A stretch of DNA of 64,000 nucleotides from positions 1-64,000 of the forward strand of contig JARWMV010000011.1 in assembly GCA_030998015.1 (NCBI GenBank). The letters are read 5' to 3'. The position numbers and the translations under genes were made by a program. Below the pieces are notes generated by a model that was not told the DNA's origin, made no database searches, and worked only from the letters and a program-made list of their open reading frames with translations. This document shows, one piece after another, positions 32,941 through 46,400 of the stretch. Origin of the DNA: Ceratorhiza oryzae-sativae (Eukaryota; Basidiomycota; Agaricomycetes; Cantharellales; Ceratobasidiaceae). Every line of letters starts with the position of its first letter. The first letter of the stretch is position 1.

Positions 32941-35173
32941 TCCGTGTCCAGATATCCATCTAGACGGAGGATGGAGCAGCTCTATATGGCTTTTCTCAAT
33001 CAATAAATATTTTCATTTGTGTGATACTGGAGACTGAAATAGCGGAACATCCGAGCTGAAGGTCAAGAGCTAGTGCAGTAGGCGGGATGAGACGCCCATG
33101 CTGGTGGTGACCCACCCTGAGCCTTGGGAAAGCTTGACACATCATACTGCTTGATTTGATCTAAATGGGGCCTCTGTGCCGATCTGAATCCAGCTTGTGC
33201 TAAAGGCTCGATTTATGTATCAGCAGAACCCGGTAAAAACATACGATCACATTGCAGAGACTGCTGAGCCTCGCTTACTGAATCCAGTTGGAACCCAAGG
33301 TAATTTTACATTATTGATAGCATAGATAGATGAAGGGAGTGAGCTATAGGTGCTGGAACAGCGAGACCGGGGCTACTAACGTCACAGCCCTGCAAGCTCC
33401 TGTGGCTATCATGGCAGATTCCGAAGTTTAAGAGGGCCGTAGTCGCGGGAACAATAGATTCCTAGTCCTCAAGAGGCCCCTGAGTTTCATATAGTCCAGA
33501 GTCTCGAGACCATCCCTGAACCACAGCTTCATCCATCCCGGAGACAAAGCAGATAGAAACGTTTGTTGAAGTCAATTTCGAACAGGGAAAGGCGGGGGGG
33601 GGGAAAGAGCAAACCGATGGGGTAAAAAACGGAAGCATATATTTCAGCAATTTGCCTCGTTTGTTCATAGGGGGCTGGCAAGAATGAATGTTCGACTAAG
33701 CCGACACGCATAAAAGCTTATTCTGTGCAGGAATGCAATGATACATGACCGTAACGCGCCTCAACTCTTTATTTTTGTCTTGAGAAAGACATTAAACTTG
33801 ACGTTCGGCTTATTGAGGTGGAGACCAGCTTGAATAATTTCCTCGCCTAAGCATATCTTCGTGATCCTCGCCTATACGAGCGCACGCAATTTTGATTCTT
33901 CCGATGCTGCTAGAGAGAAAATGGTCTAGAGGACTTTTCTACAATGACATGTACTGCAGGCGCGAGGGTGGGACGTCATCACAGGAGTTCGGACACCCTT
34001 AGAAGAGGCAAAGAACCCATCCCTCAGCTCCGATCCATCGTTTCTCAGTTTGAAACTCAGTACAGCGATTATGATCATACTTTAGGGCTCCAGCTTAAAT
34101 ATTAAGCTAGATTTTGTGACGGATTGAAATTGTCAAAAATGCATTTTGGGGGGTTTGGGTCCTGTGACCGACTTTCTACTCTTGCGCCTACAGTAAACTA
34201 ACCTGTGCCTGCAAATCCACGAAATCCAGCCAACCGGCAGCAGTGCTTCACTGTCTAAGTAAGGTTCTGAGCGCTCACTAGACCTCGGCAGCGCTGGAAG
34301 GTGGTGCTATTCTGGGTCTAGCACTTGCTCAGGAGCTTACTTAGAGATGTGGAGACGGTTTGCGCGAGTTAGCTTTTCGGCTTTTGGCGGAGTGTGATGG
34401 AGGGATTACGAGCCTGCGATCAAAAGGCATATACCATACTGGTGGGCTCGCGCGAAGGCCCGTAAGTTTTATGGTCCTATCAGGCGCCGGAATGAAACTT
34501 ACTATCCCCTGCAGAGGTTCGTGCTTGAAGCGTTCATATAATCAGCTACTCGCCTCGTTGCCGGGCCTAAAACCTGTTGGTAGGCACATATGGTGAATGC
34601 AAATTCGGTACCATAACAATGTGTTATTTTTGAAGCATGTATCGAACCCTACCACACGATCACAAGCTGAGAAAGGTTGGAGGAAAAAAAGATTTCTGGG
34701 TGGGGAGAAGCACGTGATCCTGTTATTTTTATTCAAACATGGTTATATTCCTACACGAACGCAACGGTGGAACAGGACACGAGGTAGAAACAGCAGGGCA
34801 CAGTGATCAGCACAATAGAATGAGACGGAACGTACGGACGCGGTAAACTGCCAGACTGCGTGCTGAGGGCAGTGCAGGGCCGACAGGATATGAAACACCT
34901 GAACAAAATCAAGTAAGAGGCGAATGATGAGGGAGATGGAGAATCCTAGAATCCTCGAGAAAATCAACGAAAGCCCTGAGAACCTTCATCGTACGGAAGA
35001 TTTTGGCCATCTCGAGCCATAGCGAGCCGTTGTGGAGATGGTATCGAGTGCTCGAGTAGGGGGCAGTATCGAAGCACATGTGGGGCGATGGATACGAGGA
35101 GTCCGGGGTGTTGTCGACATTGCATGAATGATGTTTTACCTTGTGCGCACCAGCCTATGATCACCTGGACGAG
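32941..35173. other. Intergenic, no gene recognised
   Basis: About 2.2 kb. A G run lies near 33,594-33,604. A minus-strand frame of about 70 codons near 34,925-35,140 has coding-like composition (SLWLEMAKIFRTMKVLRAF) but no start or known domain. Nothing else is supported. Confidence 0.4.
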
Positions 35174-35184
35174 CACGTGACCCA
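35174..35184. other. LINE target-site duplication CACGTGACCCA, distal copy
   Basis: The 11-bp CACGTGACCCA directly precedes nine T (the complement of the LINE poly-A tail). It is repeated at 36,029-36,039, on the other side of the LINE. Confidence 0.88.
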
Positions 35185-36028
35185 TTTTTTTTTGGCATAC
35201 ATATTTAACGAGCTACACGAACACGAGGTCAAACCGCTCGGGACAAGAAAAATACATCACAGCGGGAAGGGGTACAGGAAAAGGAGGACGATAGGCGGGA
35301 AGGGGACGGGCATGACAATAAAACCGGGGAGAGCGAAGAAGAACACCAAAGACGAGAATACACAAGAGGATAAAGTCGGGAAAGTCATATGGGCTTAGTG
35401 AAGGCACTAGAGTGGGACAGAAACTCGATCAAGGCAGTGAGGCCTTTCTTGGTGTTGAAGAGGCGTGGCAGAGAGAAGAAAGAGGAGGCGTGATGTAGGT
35501 GGCGTCGCGCATCGTCATGGAGGCGGCATTCCGTGAGGACATGGTTGATAGTCTGGATGGGGGCCTCGCCACAAGGGCACGACGGATCTTCGAGGGCACA
35601 AAACGGCTATAATATTCGCCAAAGAACCCGTGGCCGAGTGTCAGTTGATTCAGCCGGGTGTGGACTGACCTTGGCGCGCCGATCCTCAAGCCGACATGGG
35701 GTCGTAGCGACGGGGGTCTAGTAATTGTGCGTTTGACATGCTCGGAGCGATGACCATGTAGCCATAGCCGGCCCCACTCTTTGACCGCTGAACGCTTCGC
35801 TTGGGCACGAGCCCATGTGATTGAGTAGCTGAAGACTGGGGTGGGCGAGATGGTACCGCCTTGTACAGCCAGTCTGTCTGCGAGTTCGTTGCCAGGAATG
35901 CCTGAATGACCCTTGACCCAGTGGATTTCAACCTTCGAGCCAGGGCGCTTGGTAAGAAAGTCATCAACCGCTTTCCGGAAGACAAGCGAGGCGCTTTGAG
36001 CAGCGTGGTGGGTAAGGTTGGAGATGGT
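35185..36028 (-). mobile_element. 5'-truncated Tad-like LINE with poly-A tail and 11-bp TSD
   Basis: On the minus strand it starts at 36,028 within RNase H ([19 protein letters not shown]). It continues through [14 protein letters not shown], then after one frameshift near 35,600 through a CPCG..HVLTEC zinc tail, a 3' UTR and nine A at 35,193-35,185. The 11-bp CACGTGACCCA flanks both ends, so this is a complete target-primed insertion of a truncated copy. It ends 43 bp before the LAA1 start codon. Confidence 0.9.
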
Positions 36029-36039
36029 CACGTGACCCA
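36029..36039. promoter_or_regulatory. LINE target-site duplication with E-box next to LAA1
   Basis: CACGTGACCCA is the promoter-side copy of the duplication. It includes CACGTG in the longer palindrome GTCACGTGAC, 37 bp before the LAA1 ATG. The insertion thus duplicated the site and pushed upstream promoter sequence 0.86 kb away. Confidence 0.75.
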
Positions 36040-36071
36040 GTTACGTGCTCCTGGATGTTTGTCCATTAACC

Positions 36072-39000
36072 ATGACGGCCTCCGAGGATGATCTCAAACT
36101 TGACGAGGTGTGTCTTATCAGTTTCCGAGTCCAATGATATTATGAAAAACAGGTATTCCAGGGCAGAATATCTGGCGATAACGGCGAAATATATCTATTG
36201 CAATGGTCGCGTACAGCAGAAAAGACGCTTCATGAACTGCCTCCTGTAAGCAAATGAATACATATAACGCTACCTAAATAATGGCTGTAAAGGATATTGT
36301 TAAATCCAACCAATCGGCTGTCGAAGCGGTCCTTCTCAAGATTGTATCCGCAACTCCCCCGTTCCCGTTACCAGGTCGTCCAATTCGAGCTCTGGTTGCG
36401 CGTTGCTTCGTTGTCTTGTATTCGCGCGGTGAAACAAGGACTATGTACGATACCGTTCAAACATGTCTCAAAATTGCTGGGGACACTAAAGCTTCCGAAC
36501 GGGATGCGCGAGTGTAAGTTTCATTGTATGTATTGAGTGTGGTCGCTGACATATTGCAGGGGTGCGTTATATGTTGTTGGAGAAATAATGGCCGTACATG
36601 GTTCACAGGTTTGGATAGAGTATTCCCTTACTCCTTTGCACTAACGATGACCGTAGCTCATGTCATTCGCGGCCGAGATTGCGTTGATCGCAACTAGAAT
36701 TATCAAGTCATCTAATAATGTGCGCGTATTCTTTTTTTTTGCATCGAAAGGCCCACTTAAGTTGAAATGTGACAGAGCATCTTGCTGAGGACACACGCTC
36801 TGAGGGCCGTGAGCCGCATTATTCCCACGGCGGGAAAAGCCGTCCCAGAAAATGCCACGAAAGATTTGCTTAAACAACTTCGTTCAGGTCTGACGGATAA
36901 ATCCATGGCTCTGCAACGAGCTGCCGCCGAGGTATATATATTCATATCGTATATCCGTTTATGCCGTTATCCGACGTCTCATGACAGACACTCCTCGCGC
37001 TTCATTCTCACATGGGTCACTTGCGTTCTCCGCAAGAAATTGAGCAAATCATCTCGGCTTGCATCAAATCATTCGATAGCTCCGATAAACCTACTAGGCG
37101 TGGTCTCTCGCGACTTGTTGGCTCCATATTGGCTTCGACACAAACACCCGTAACGCGTCCTCCTGAAGGTCCCAAGAAAGGTGCTTCGAAAAAGGAACAA
37201 ACCGAAAGTGATGATGATCATGCCACGGCCACTACCCAAATTGAAGTTCTCTCCCCTGGTGTAATGCTCAATATGCTCGCTGCCCACTTCCACAAGCCCT
37301 CGACTCCTAGACGCTCACGAATTGTCATCGCCGAATGCTACGCTGCTTTATTTACAACCCTAGGTCGAAATTGGGTCGAGGCCCATTATCCCATCATTTC
37401 CGCTCACCTACTTTCATTGCTTGATCACCCCAGGCTCAAGGCATTGAACGCAACTTTGAACAGCAACTCACTTCGGTACGAGCGCCTTTTGATTCGCCAG
37501 ATCGTTGGTGCATTGCTTCGTCAGCGAACCCTCTCGGAGCGTGGTCAAATCGCCGCCGTCCGCACTCTTTCAACCGATTATCTGTCAAAATGGCCAGCAG
37601 TCATGCCAGGAACAGTCTCCCCTTCACCAGGGGTCCTCGTCGCCTCCTTAAGGGAGATCGCCGCGTTGCTTGACCAACTCGGAAACGCACCTCCTCCGGT
37701 CCAGGACGCTTTGGCCGACCCTTTGACCAAACTGATTTCCCATCCAAAGCATGCCGTACAAGTTGCCGCCTCTTGGAGTCTTAGGGCTTTTTGCAACGCT
37801 GCCCCCAACCGACTAGCAGGAACCATTTCTTCAACACTCGAGCAACTTCAGAGGGACGTGTCTGGTCTGGGAAATTCTGCCTCACCGGCCGATCTGGGGC
37901 GACGAGCGGTTGGACGGGCGAAAGCTCTTGCAGCTTTATTATCATTGGCTCCCACTCGCCTGTTATACGTGTCTGGCGAGCTTGCTTCAAAAGTGCTCGA
38001 CTGTGCCGTTTCCATGCTTAAGAAATCTGGCGAGCACCCTGTCGCTGTCGCGAGTGTCGAGGTTGAATGTGCTTGGGGACTGATTAGTGCCCTGACTGCT
38101 CTCGGAGGCACATTTGTCCGAGGGCACATAGCGAATCTGCTTGCGCTGTGGCGAAATGCAGTTCCCAAGGTCGGCGCAAAAGACGTGCCAAACAGTGGGC
38201 GAAGTGTTGACGAATGGGGATTCTTGTTACACGTACGAGGATCCGCGATAGGCGCCCTGGAGGCTTTCTTAGAGTCTTGCGGACCGAATTCCCCTCCCTC
38301 GACGACAGGCGGGCTGGTCACACTTGACGTCAGCCGGCGTCTTTCCACACTCCTTAGCAACGCGCTGGCCTTTTCCAATGCTACTACAGCCTTCCTATCG
38401 TCACTCGAGTTTGAAACCCAAGGGACTGCAGCAATATCCGGAATCGGCCTATCTCTTAGGGACCTGGAAAACATTCTTCGCGCTCGAACCTTGAACTGCT
38501 TCACCTTGCTCGGATGCAGTTCATTGACAGACTCCGCCCAAGCAGACTTGATCAAGAGTGCCATCAATACATTTGCGGGCCCTGGAGTCGGGAATGTGAT
38601 GCAAGCGGCAATTGCTACGGCTGCGGGGCTCTCCGTAGGAGAGGGTGGTGATGGATACGCTTGGGGATTGTCCAGCTTCGCCGCAGAAAAACCCCAAGAG
38701 CTCAGAGACAGAGATAGTGTAGAGGACGAATTAGGGCGGCTAGTAAGTGACAGTTCGTTAATCGCTGAGATCGCTGTTGAAGCAGGCCATATAGCTGACT
38801 CAGCCAATTCTGGGCTCGCTCGAACACAATCCCCTCCTTTTATGCTCGCCATCGACGAGCGGCGACGCATGGCCACAGCCGCCACCTCCCGCCACCGCAA
38901 TCACGGATGCATCTATTACCTTATTTTCTACCCTACTCCCATCTCAAGAATACTCAAGCGTGCAATCAAACATTCAGCTTTTGGTCGAGTCATGCAAGTC

Positions 39001-42000
39001 ATCTCGTCTCGATCGGAACGCCGCTCGCAAGGCATCCGTGATGGTCAATACTGCGACCGCTCTTGCTCGGATGTTGCGTATCGCAGTAGAAGGGACTGGT
39101 AGGAAAGCGAAAGACAATATCGGAAATCCCAATGTTGTTGGATTGCTTGGCGAGCTTCTGCAAGTGAGTGCGACGCTATTCCCAGGTCAAGATACTATAC
39201 TCAGTAGTTGCAGGGCTATATCCTAAGTTCTGATCATGTACTTCGTGATGCTGCCAGTGAGGCACTGGGCCGCCTGACTGCACTCGGAAGTACGAATTTC
39301 CTCACGTCGCAAGTAAAGTATCTAGTTGATCAAGTGGTTATCAACCGCGATCCGGACGGTCGTGCTGGATGCGCACTAGCCTTTGGAGCAATATACAGCC
39401 ACGTTGGTGGGCTAGCCGCGGGTCCTCTGTTGAAGACTACGGTCAACGTTCTCATGTCTCTAGGGAATGACCCGCATCCCGTTGTTCACTATTATGCTCT
39501 CAAAGGTCTTGCCCAGGTTATTGACGCCGCCAACCTATCTTACTCGCCCTACATCGCTAACACCCTGGGAATGCTTTGCACCCTGTATCTTCGAGATTCC
39601 CACGACCCTGCCGGCGGAACCCCCCATACCTCTAACCTGGCCGGTGATTTACCAGCATACGAAGTAGTTTGTCAAATCATAGATGCGCTGATCGGGGTGC
39701 TAGGGCCTGAACTTCAGGAGACATCACGAACACAATCCTTGATACTTGACCTGGTGCACGAGTTCTCAACCGAGCCCGACGAGGGTATCACCGTAGAGGC
39801 CATCAAATGTAGTCAGCATGTGTTGATGTTTGCCTCGGCCTTCGTTGACACGCCAGCGCTTGTCGATCGCCTTCGCGCCAATCTTATCAGTACGCGGCGT
39901 CTCTTGAAACTCGCAGCTATCAACGCGTTGTACCAGCTTGTTCAAAAAGATGCTCTGGTCATGTCGAAGGTCGGCGGAGACAAGCTCGTTGAGGACTTAT
40001 TTGGAATGCTTGATGACGACCCGACCATAGACGGAGTGCGCAATGTCATTTTGAGCTGGCTACATCAGACAGTAACGCTCAATCCATCAGCCTGGATTGA
40101 TCTATGTCAACGTATTATGGCTCGAACGACTGCCTCACAGCAGGTTGCAACTAATACGACTGTAGGCCTGCGTGACGAAGAGAGCGAGGGTCTAGGCGTT
40201 GGAACTACGTCATCCGAATCAAACGTACTTACATCTCGGTGGCGTACACAACTATTTGCGTTGCAATGCCTGCATGATATATGCACGCTTATTGTCCGGT
40301 CAGGACGACGAGAACATTTGGATATTCCGTTCGCCAAGCAGCATGGCTTATATTCCAACAATCTACTCGTAACTCGCGTTCCAGACCTGATAAAAATGGC
40401 ATTCACCGCCTCCGCAGCATATGTCACTGAAATTCGTTTGGAAGGGTTAACGGTGCTACGTGATGTTATTCGGGTTCGTGGTTTACTTCGCTCAGTAGCA
40501 TTGTTTTCACATTGTTTGTAGGCCTTTGCCAAATCCCCTGACCCGGATTATGAAGAATCATTATTACTCGAGCAACACCAAGCTCCCATTACAGCGGCGC
40601 TTACCCCAGCTTTCTCCAGTGATTCAACCCCTGACGTTCTAGCTACGGCGATCCAAGTGTGCGCCGCATTTGTTGGCAGCGGTTTAGTCAAGGACATTAA
40701 TCGGATGGGACGTATTTTAAAACTTCTAACTTCGGCTCTCCACCAGAGTAAAGGTAACGGGAAGACCTGAGACTTTCCACACATACTCACGTATTTTGCA
40801 GAACCAGGGCTTCTTTCGATCGGAGATGTTGCTCAACTTGGGCCAAACGCTTCAGTGATGCTTCAGGTGTCGACTTTGACGGCGTGGGCCGAGCTCGAGG
40901 TCGCCAGTGCTCGAGAGGAATACCTCCAGGCAGTCCTAAAGCCTCACAGGAAGACGCTATGTTTCCTCTGGGTTTCGGCACTTCGCGATTATGCCGGTAT
41001 ACGAGCAGAGGCTGAAGTGCAGCAGGATGGGTCTTCCGGGATGGAACCTTCGCATATTGGATTAGGTCGGGAAACTTTGTTGCCTGTGAGTAGGGTCGGG
41101 TTGCTCCGGACCTGGGCTGAACCTTTTCAAGTATTATACCGAAGCTTGGCCTAAGATCCTCGCAGCGATTGGATGTGGGATGAAAGCCAACGAACCGAGC
41201 TTGGCGGTGTCGATGGATGGGCTTGATCCTACAGTATCGACAAACCCTGTGAGCAAGGGGCCGAGGAAGGAGCCTACCGAATGCTTTTACGTAATTCTCG
41301 GTTTGGTCTACGAGGCGCTGTCAGCGATCACGTCGGATAGTGCCGCAACTCCAGAAAGTCGAGCAGTCGCATTGACGTCGATCCAAGTGATGACGTACCT
41401 GATTCGACCGGAATTCGCAGGTCAGGCGGTCTTAGAACAACCTATCTTTGATGAAATCATAGCGCTATGGTTCCGGATGTCGATGACTGAGCCGTGGGCT
41501 GTCCAAACATACCTCGTCGGCGCCATCACGTCGTTGGTTAAGACCCAGATGCAACCAGGATCGTAAGTAAACTTTAACTGTAAACCCGAGACTTGCTAAC
41601 ACTACAAGAACTGCAGTGGTGCGGTGAATGTAATTGGAGGCGAAACACCGGTTGCGCAATGCCTTCGAGTTTGCATTACAATCCTCAAAAATGCTATTCC
41701 AATGCCTCAAGCGCAAAGCAATAGTGAGGCTCAAAGTTTTCTATGAGTCTAAGCTGACGCGGTTTCACTTAGGCATACAGCAAAACCCTGCTGATCGGAT
41801 TCCACTGTTTATCAGCGCCTTCCAAGCGCTCCTTGTTATTGGTGAAGCCAGCGGACCGACGACGTTATCCAACGTTCGAGCGATCGGCTTGTCAATATAT
41901 GCGGGTGTGTGAAACCATAAGCCATGCCGACTCGCGACTAATGATCGTTAAAGACATTTTGAAAGACGAATACTCTGAGACAGATATCGCGGGCCCAACA

Positions 42001-42922
42001 CTACAGGCACTCCGAGGGTTGCTCTTGACCGATGCCAAGCAAGTTGAGAATGAAGCTATTTACCCACGAGTGGTCCATGGTTTTCTATCCGCATGTCTAC
42101 AAAACATTGACGATATGGGGTTAGTATTCCCCGTCTTCCGTCTACCAATGGATGACTTATCATATTTTTAGTGGGCGAGCAAGTAAAACAGCAGTTCTTA
42201 AAACCAAGAATAACATGCTCGCCGCCGTACTTGTTCTGACTGCCAGCCCAGTTGAAATCAAGTTAAGCCGTGCCGCAGTTGAGCATTGCTGCTTCTTAAT
42301 TTCCACCAAGCTCCTGGAGACGTCCGAAGTAAGTCTAATTTTTGTCATTTGAGGCGCGGAAGCTGATTGATAGAAAAGGTGTCGCTTGCCGCGGCACAGT
42401 GCTTGAAAACCTTGATTTCTATGTCACAGAAAAATCCGGTTTTACAGTTCGTGGCTTCTATGCTTTTACCTGGAGCAATATCCTTCCTGGTCAACTGCGC
42501 TGCGGAAGATGATAATGGCCAAGCCACTTGCCTGCCTGCGTTGGAAGAAGTTTTGCGAGCAATCACAACGCTATTTAGTCAAACCGCCGATGAGCATCGT
42601 AGGTTTTTAGTTGAATGACTTCAGGTGCGACTGGCTAATAAAGCGAAAAGGTTCACGCATTCTCGGGGCGCTCCTTCCTCCCATGGCTTGCCTCCTTCAC
42701 GTGGGATCTGAAAAGGCACAGCCCGTGCACACTGCGGCCGTTGCTCAAATACTTTTCTTCGCGACAACCTCGCCCACCGCGTTTAAGGAAGCTGCCGGGA
42801 TAATGCAACAGGATCAAAGGGATATGATGGAAAAGTCAATTAGGCAGGCCGTCGCGGATCAAGGGAAGACTAGTGCCCAAGCGTCTACGAGCAAGCCCCA
42901 AATCGCACTTCGTTCGTTTTGA
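36072..42922 (+). CDS. LAA1: HEATR5/Laa1 family HEAT-repeat protein
   Basis: The start is the ATG at 36,072. Early exons read 36,072-36,107, 36,153-36,245, 36,293-36,513, 36,560-36,608, 36,657-36,719, 36,776-36,931 and 36,988 onward, with later introns at 39,164-39,213, 40,474-40,521 and 40,754-40,801 among others. The product is about 2,000 residues, the usual HEATR5 size. Family signs are RPIRALVARCFVVLYSRGE near the N-terminus, GCALAFGAIYSHVGG followed by VVHYYALKGLAQVID in the middle, and the C-terminal end PQIALRSF. Laa1/HEATR5 binds the AP-1 clathrin adaptor and acts at trans-Golgi and endosome membranes. A 1-base shift near 38,870-38,905 breaks the frame and may be a sequence error. 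Confidence 0.85.
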
Positions 42923-43430
42923 ATAACATCTATCGACCGAAGTTCGAGGTGACCTGTTGTTTTCAGTATAGAAGTTCATCAATGTCATGGATTCACTCCC
43001 CTTGGGTCAGGGGGAGACCTGGGCTCCAATCAATACAATTTCAAGTGAATTCATCAGAGTGCGGACCTTGCGAGTCTGGGCTGAGTTGATAAGATTGACC
43101 TGGTGCGGTGCATGATCAACATCCACCGATGTGGGGCTCAGCCGCTTAACAGGGAGATTGCAAATTAAATTACGCGAAACCAATTGGTGCTTATGAGTGT
43201 GTCCTCGGGAACGAATTTCATTTCAAGACGATTATACCTTTAAGACTCATCCATTCTATCGTCTCTCGTAATACGAAATCACATACGGAATACAAAAGCA
43301 CGAGGCACAAGCTAAAAACCAATCGCACACAAAGCCAGAGCTCAAGAACAAAGAAATTAACAAGCCGAGAACAGACCTGGAACCAAAAGAAAAACAAGGG
43401 AAAAGACTGGGGATAGAATAAACAGATTGA
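42923..43430. other. Intergenic between convergent genes
   Basis: It holds the 3' ends of LAA1 (plus) and SET3 (minus). No further gene or repeat is seen. Confidence 0.5.
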
Positions 43431-46400
43431 TCATGGGCGCCAAGAGCCTCCACGGGGCGGACCTCCACGACCTCGGCCACGCCAACCTCTATCCGCAGAC
43501 GGACCTCTGGGTGGTGGTCCACTGTATCCACGTCCGCGACCTCTAAGATCTCGATCTCGGTCCCGCTCTCGCTCTCGTTCACGATCCCGTTCACGCTCAC
43601 GATCTCGCTCACGAGGTCCGGTCGGTGGTGACGGTCCAGCGTACCCGCGGCGCTCAGCTCGAGGTGCGGAAGGTGGCGCCCGAGGAGAAAGGTTGACCCC
43701 ACGCGACGGGCCGGAGGGGGGTGCACGGGGATATGGAGCAGAGCCGGGACGCGAGCCAGCAGAGCCTGACGGCGATGCAGTTGGAGGTGGGTCGGCAGAG
43801 AACCGTCGAGGTTGAGTGGGGGGTTGTCGGTCACGAGGGCCGGAAGGAGCGGCAGGCAAAGATGGGGCAGTGGTCATAGGGGAACTATCGCTGGCGGGGG
43901 TATGCAAGGGTGGTTGGTTTCGGGCGGCATTGGCGATTTCGCCTTCTTCCGGCGCATCACCAAATAAACGAGGTGCACGAGGTGGTTGGGCCAACGCGTT
44001 GGTAGAAACGGCCGAACCTGATTCTGGCTCGTCGGATAATTTAGGTGGTTCGACTCCAAGACCGCTCAGGCCCTTTGTGAGCGCAGGCATCACGCCAGGA
44101 CTACTGATAGACTGTACGACAGGAAGGGGCGACACGGGATTGGAAGGTGTGTGAGGAACAGACGGTTGGTACGATGCTCCATCTGCAAACGAAGCGGGGG
44201 ACGCACGAATCTGCCCCATGTCAGCAACGTTCGTAGCCGGTTCAACCTGGTCGACGTCCATCGCATCAGGGGCCGGTTGGGTAGGCGGTGGGGACGAAGC
44301 TCGAGGTGGGGTGCGAGAGGGCGAGGAGCACTCTGGGACGCTAGCGCTAGATTCGGCTTGGTAGACCCTGCTTGCCTCTTCAGCTTGCTTGCCGTTGGCT
44401 ACAAATGCAGGTGGATCGGCCATGTCGATATCGGCTGGAACAGCGGGGGGCGGATCTGGTTTTGGATCTGATGGTGGAGTAGCAGGCCGATGAGGAACGA
44501 CTCTCGAAACCGGCGGTACACCTGGGGGCGCCATGGCCGGGGCTGCAACGGATGTTTCAGTCGCAGGCAGTCCGGTTTCTGATGGATGAGTGTTGGTGAC
44601 CGGGACAGTTGTTGCCGTAGGGGACAACGACTGAGGCAACGACGGTGGAATCGATTCGACCTCGGTGTTTGCATGAGGCACTTCCAAATCGGGCGTGCCG
44701 GTTTCGTGGTGCATCGACGGGAGGCTCGTCTCAGCGGCCTGCGACTTGCGTCGTCGAGCCCAATCCAAAAACGACATCTTCTTTGGCGCCTCCGAGGCGT
44801 GGTCGAAATCATGTTCATGAAGGGCGTCGCCTGGGAGGTGAGAGACGTCCGAGGATGCTAAATACGATTTAATTACACAAGATAAGATAGTGAATAGCCG
44901 AACACATACCTAGCTCGGGTGCTTCTAGAGCCGGTTCGGCAATAACGTCAGTTTCCAACGCCGGCGGCTCGTCTGTGGCCGTTGGATGATCGTACTCTTC
45001 CCGCTCGACCTTGATTTCGTCCAGCTGTGTTGCGCTGGTATCCTTGGCAGCGGCTGGCTCATTCGAGGCCACTGAGGGCTCCGGTACCTCGGCCTCGGTC
45101 GTTGGGCCATCGCAGGTGCTGGGCCCTGTCTCCGCGAGCCTTGTCTCCGTTTCCTTGAGCGGCTCTACCTCATCCTCAGGAGTAGGAGACTTGATCCGTC
45201 GTATGTGCTTGGCCCGAGTAGAGTTCAAACCGCGATATCGTTTTGGCGCATGGTCGGGCGGGATTTCGTCATTGTTGTCGTCACCTACTTCCGAGAGCTC
45301 GCTGAGCGGCGACGAGGCAATCGACAATTTTCCAATCGCGCGCTTGGCAGGTGTAGTAACAGGGCGAGGTGGAGGGGTAGGGTCGCGAGGGGCAGGCGGA
45401 GTTGGGTCTCGAGGTGGAGACGGGGGCGGTGGCAGTTCAACCTTGGGCTCTGGTTTCGGCTCGGGTTCTGGTTCGGGCTCGGGTTTGGACTCAACCAGCT
45501 TGGGTGGAGGGGAGGGAGCCTTGGGAATGGGTGAAGCGACCCGGGGAGGAGGCTGACGCGCTTTGAGACCCCGGCCGCTCTTCCGGCCTCGACGCGTCTT
45601 GGTCGACACTGCGTGCATTGAAGGCTCGAATCCATGCTCGTATCTCCTGTACCCAACCAGCGGCCCGAGATCCTGTGCGTGTCCAACAGAATCGGCATCC
45701 TCAAGGAGCATTCGGCCGAACGATAGCGCGCACGTGGACGAATCGGGTTTACAGGCACATGTCAAAGACAGAGATCGGAGCAAATCGAGTATGTCCCACA
45801 AACGCCTGGTATCGGGATCACTGTAAAACAAATAAGTTGAAGTCATTTGAATGGGCGTGGCGTCGTACCTGAGCACATCCTCGTCCTCTGGCAGAGGCTC
45901 GAGTTTGGGATCCCGCACCAGCTTGTGTACTACGTGTTCGACTGACCATTCCCATCCCAGTATGATCTCCTCGCCCAGCTCCAATTCACGCAGTGCAAAC
46001 ACCCCAAACCTCGCTTCCGCGTCGTCCTCTTCGTCATCGTCCTCAAGCGCGCCCTCGACCGGGATAAACGGTCGCACAACCGCGTTTGGCCAGCATCCGC
46101 ATCGTACAAATCGTCCCTCGTTGCCCATGACTCGAGCGTCCAGGCAGATATCCAGCGGGGCGGGAACGAGCCGGACGTATTTCGTGCCAGTGCCCAGCAA
46201 TGCATATTGGTGAGCCTTGTTGGACATGTACGCATGGGCGTCAGACAGAGCACAACGGTACTCGAGAACGAGAGCGCCCTTGGGAATTGGGCTCGTCGCG
46301 AGAACGCCATAAGTCGGAGTATGTTGATTTGGCGGCGGCTTGATCTCCTTGACGCGAACGAGCGAGGTTGGCTGACTCGACGTCAGAAAAACGGGCTCGG

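Noticed and set aside
37848..38900. Minus-strand frame of 350 codons
   Set aside because: It is antisense to the long LAA1 exon, whose HEAT-repeat protein is clearly recognisable.
45011..45556. Plus-strand Gly/Ser-rich frame of 181 codons
   Set aside because: It is antisense to the Pro-rich part of SET3 and is a composition artefact.
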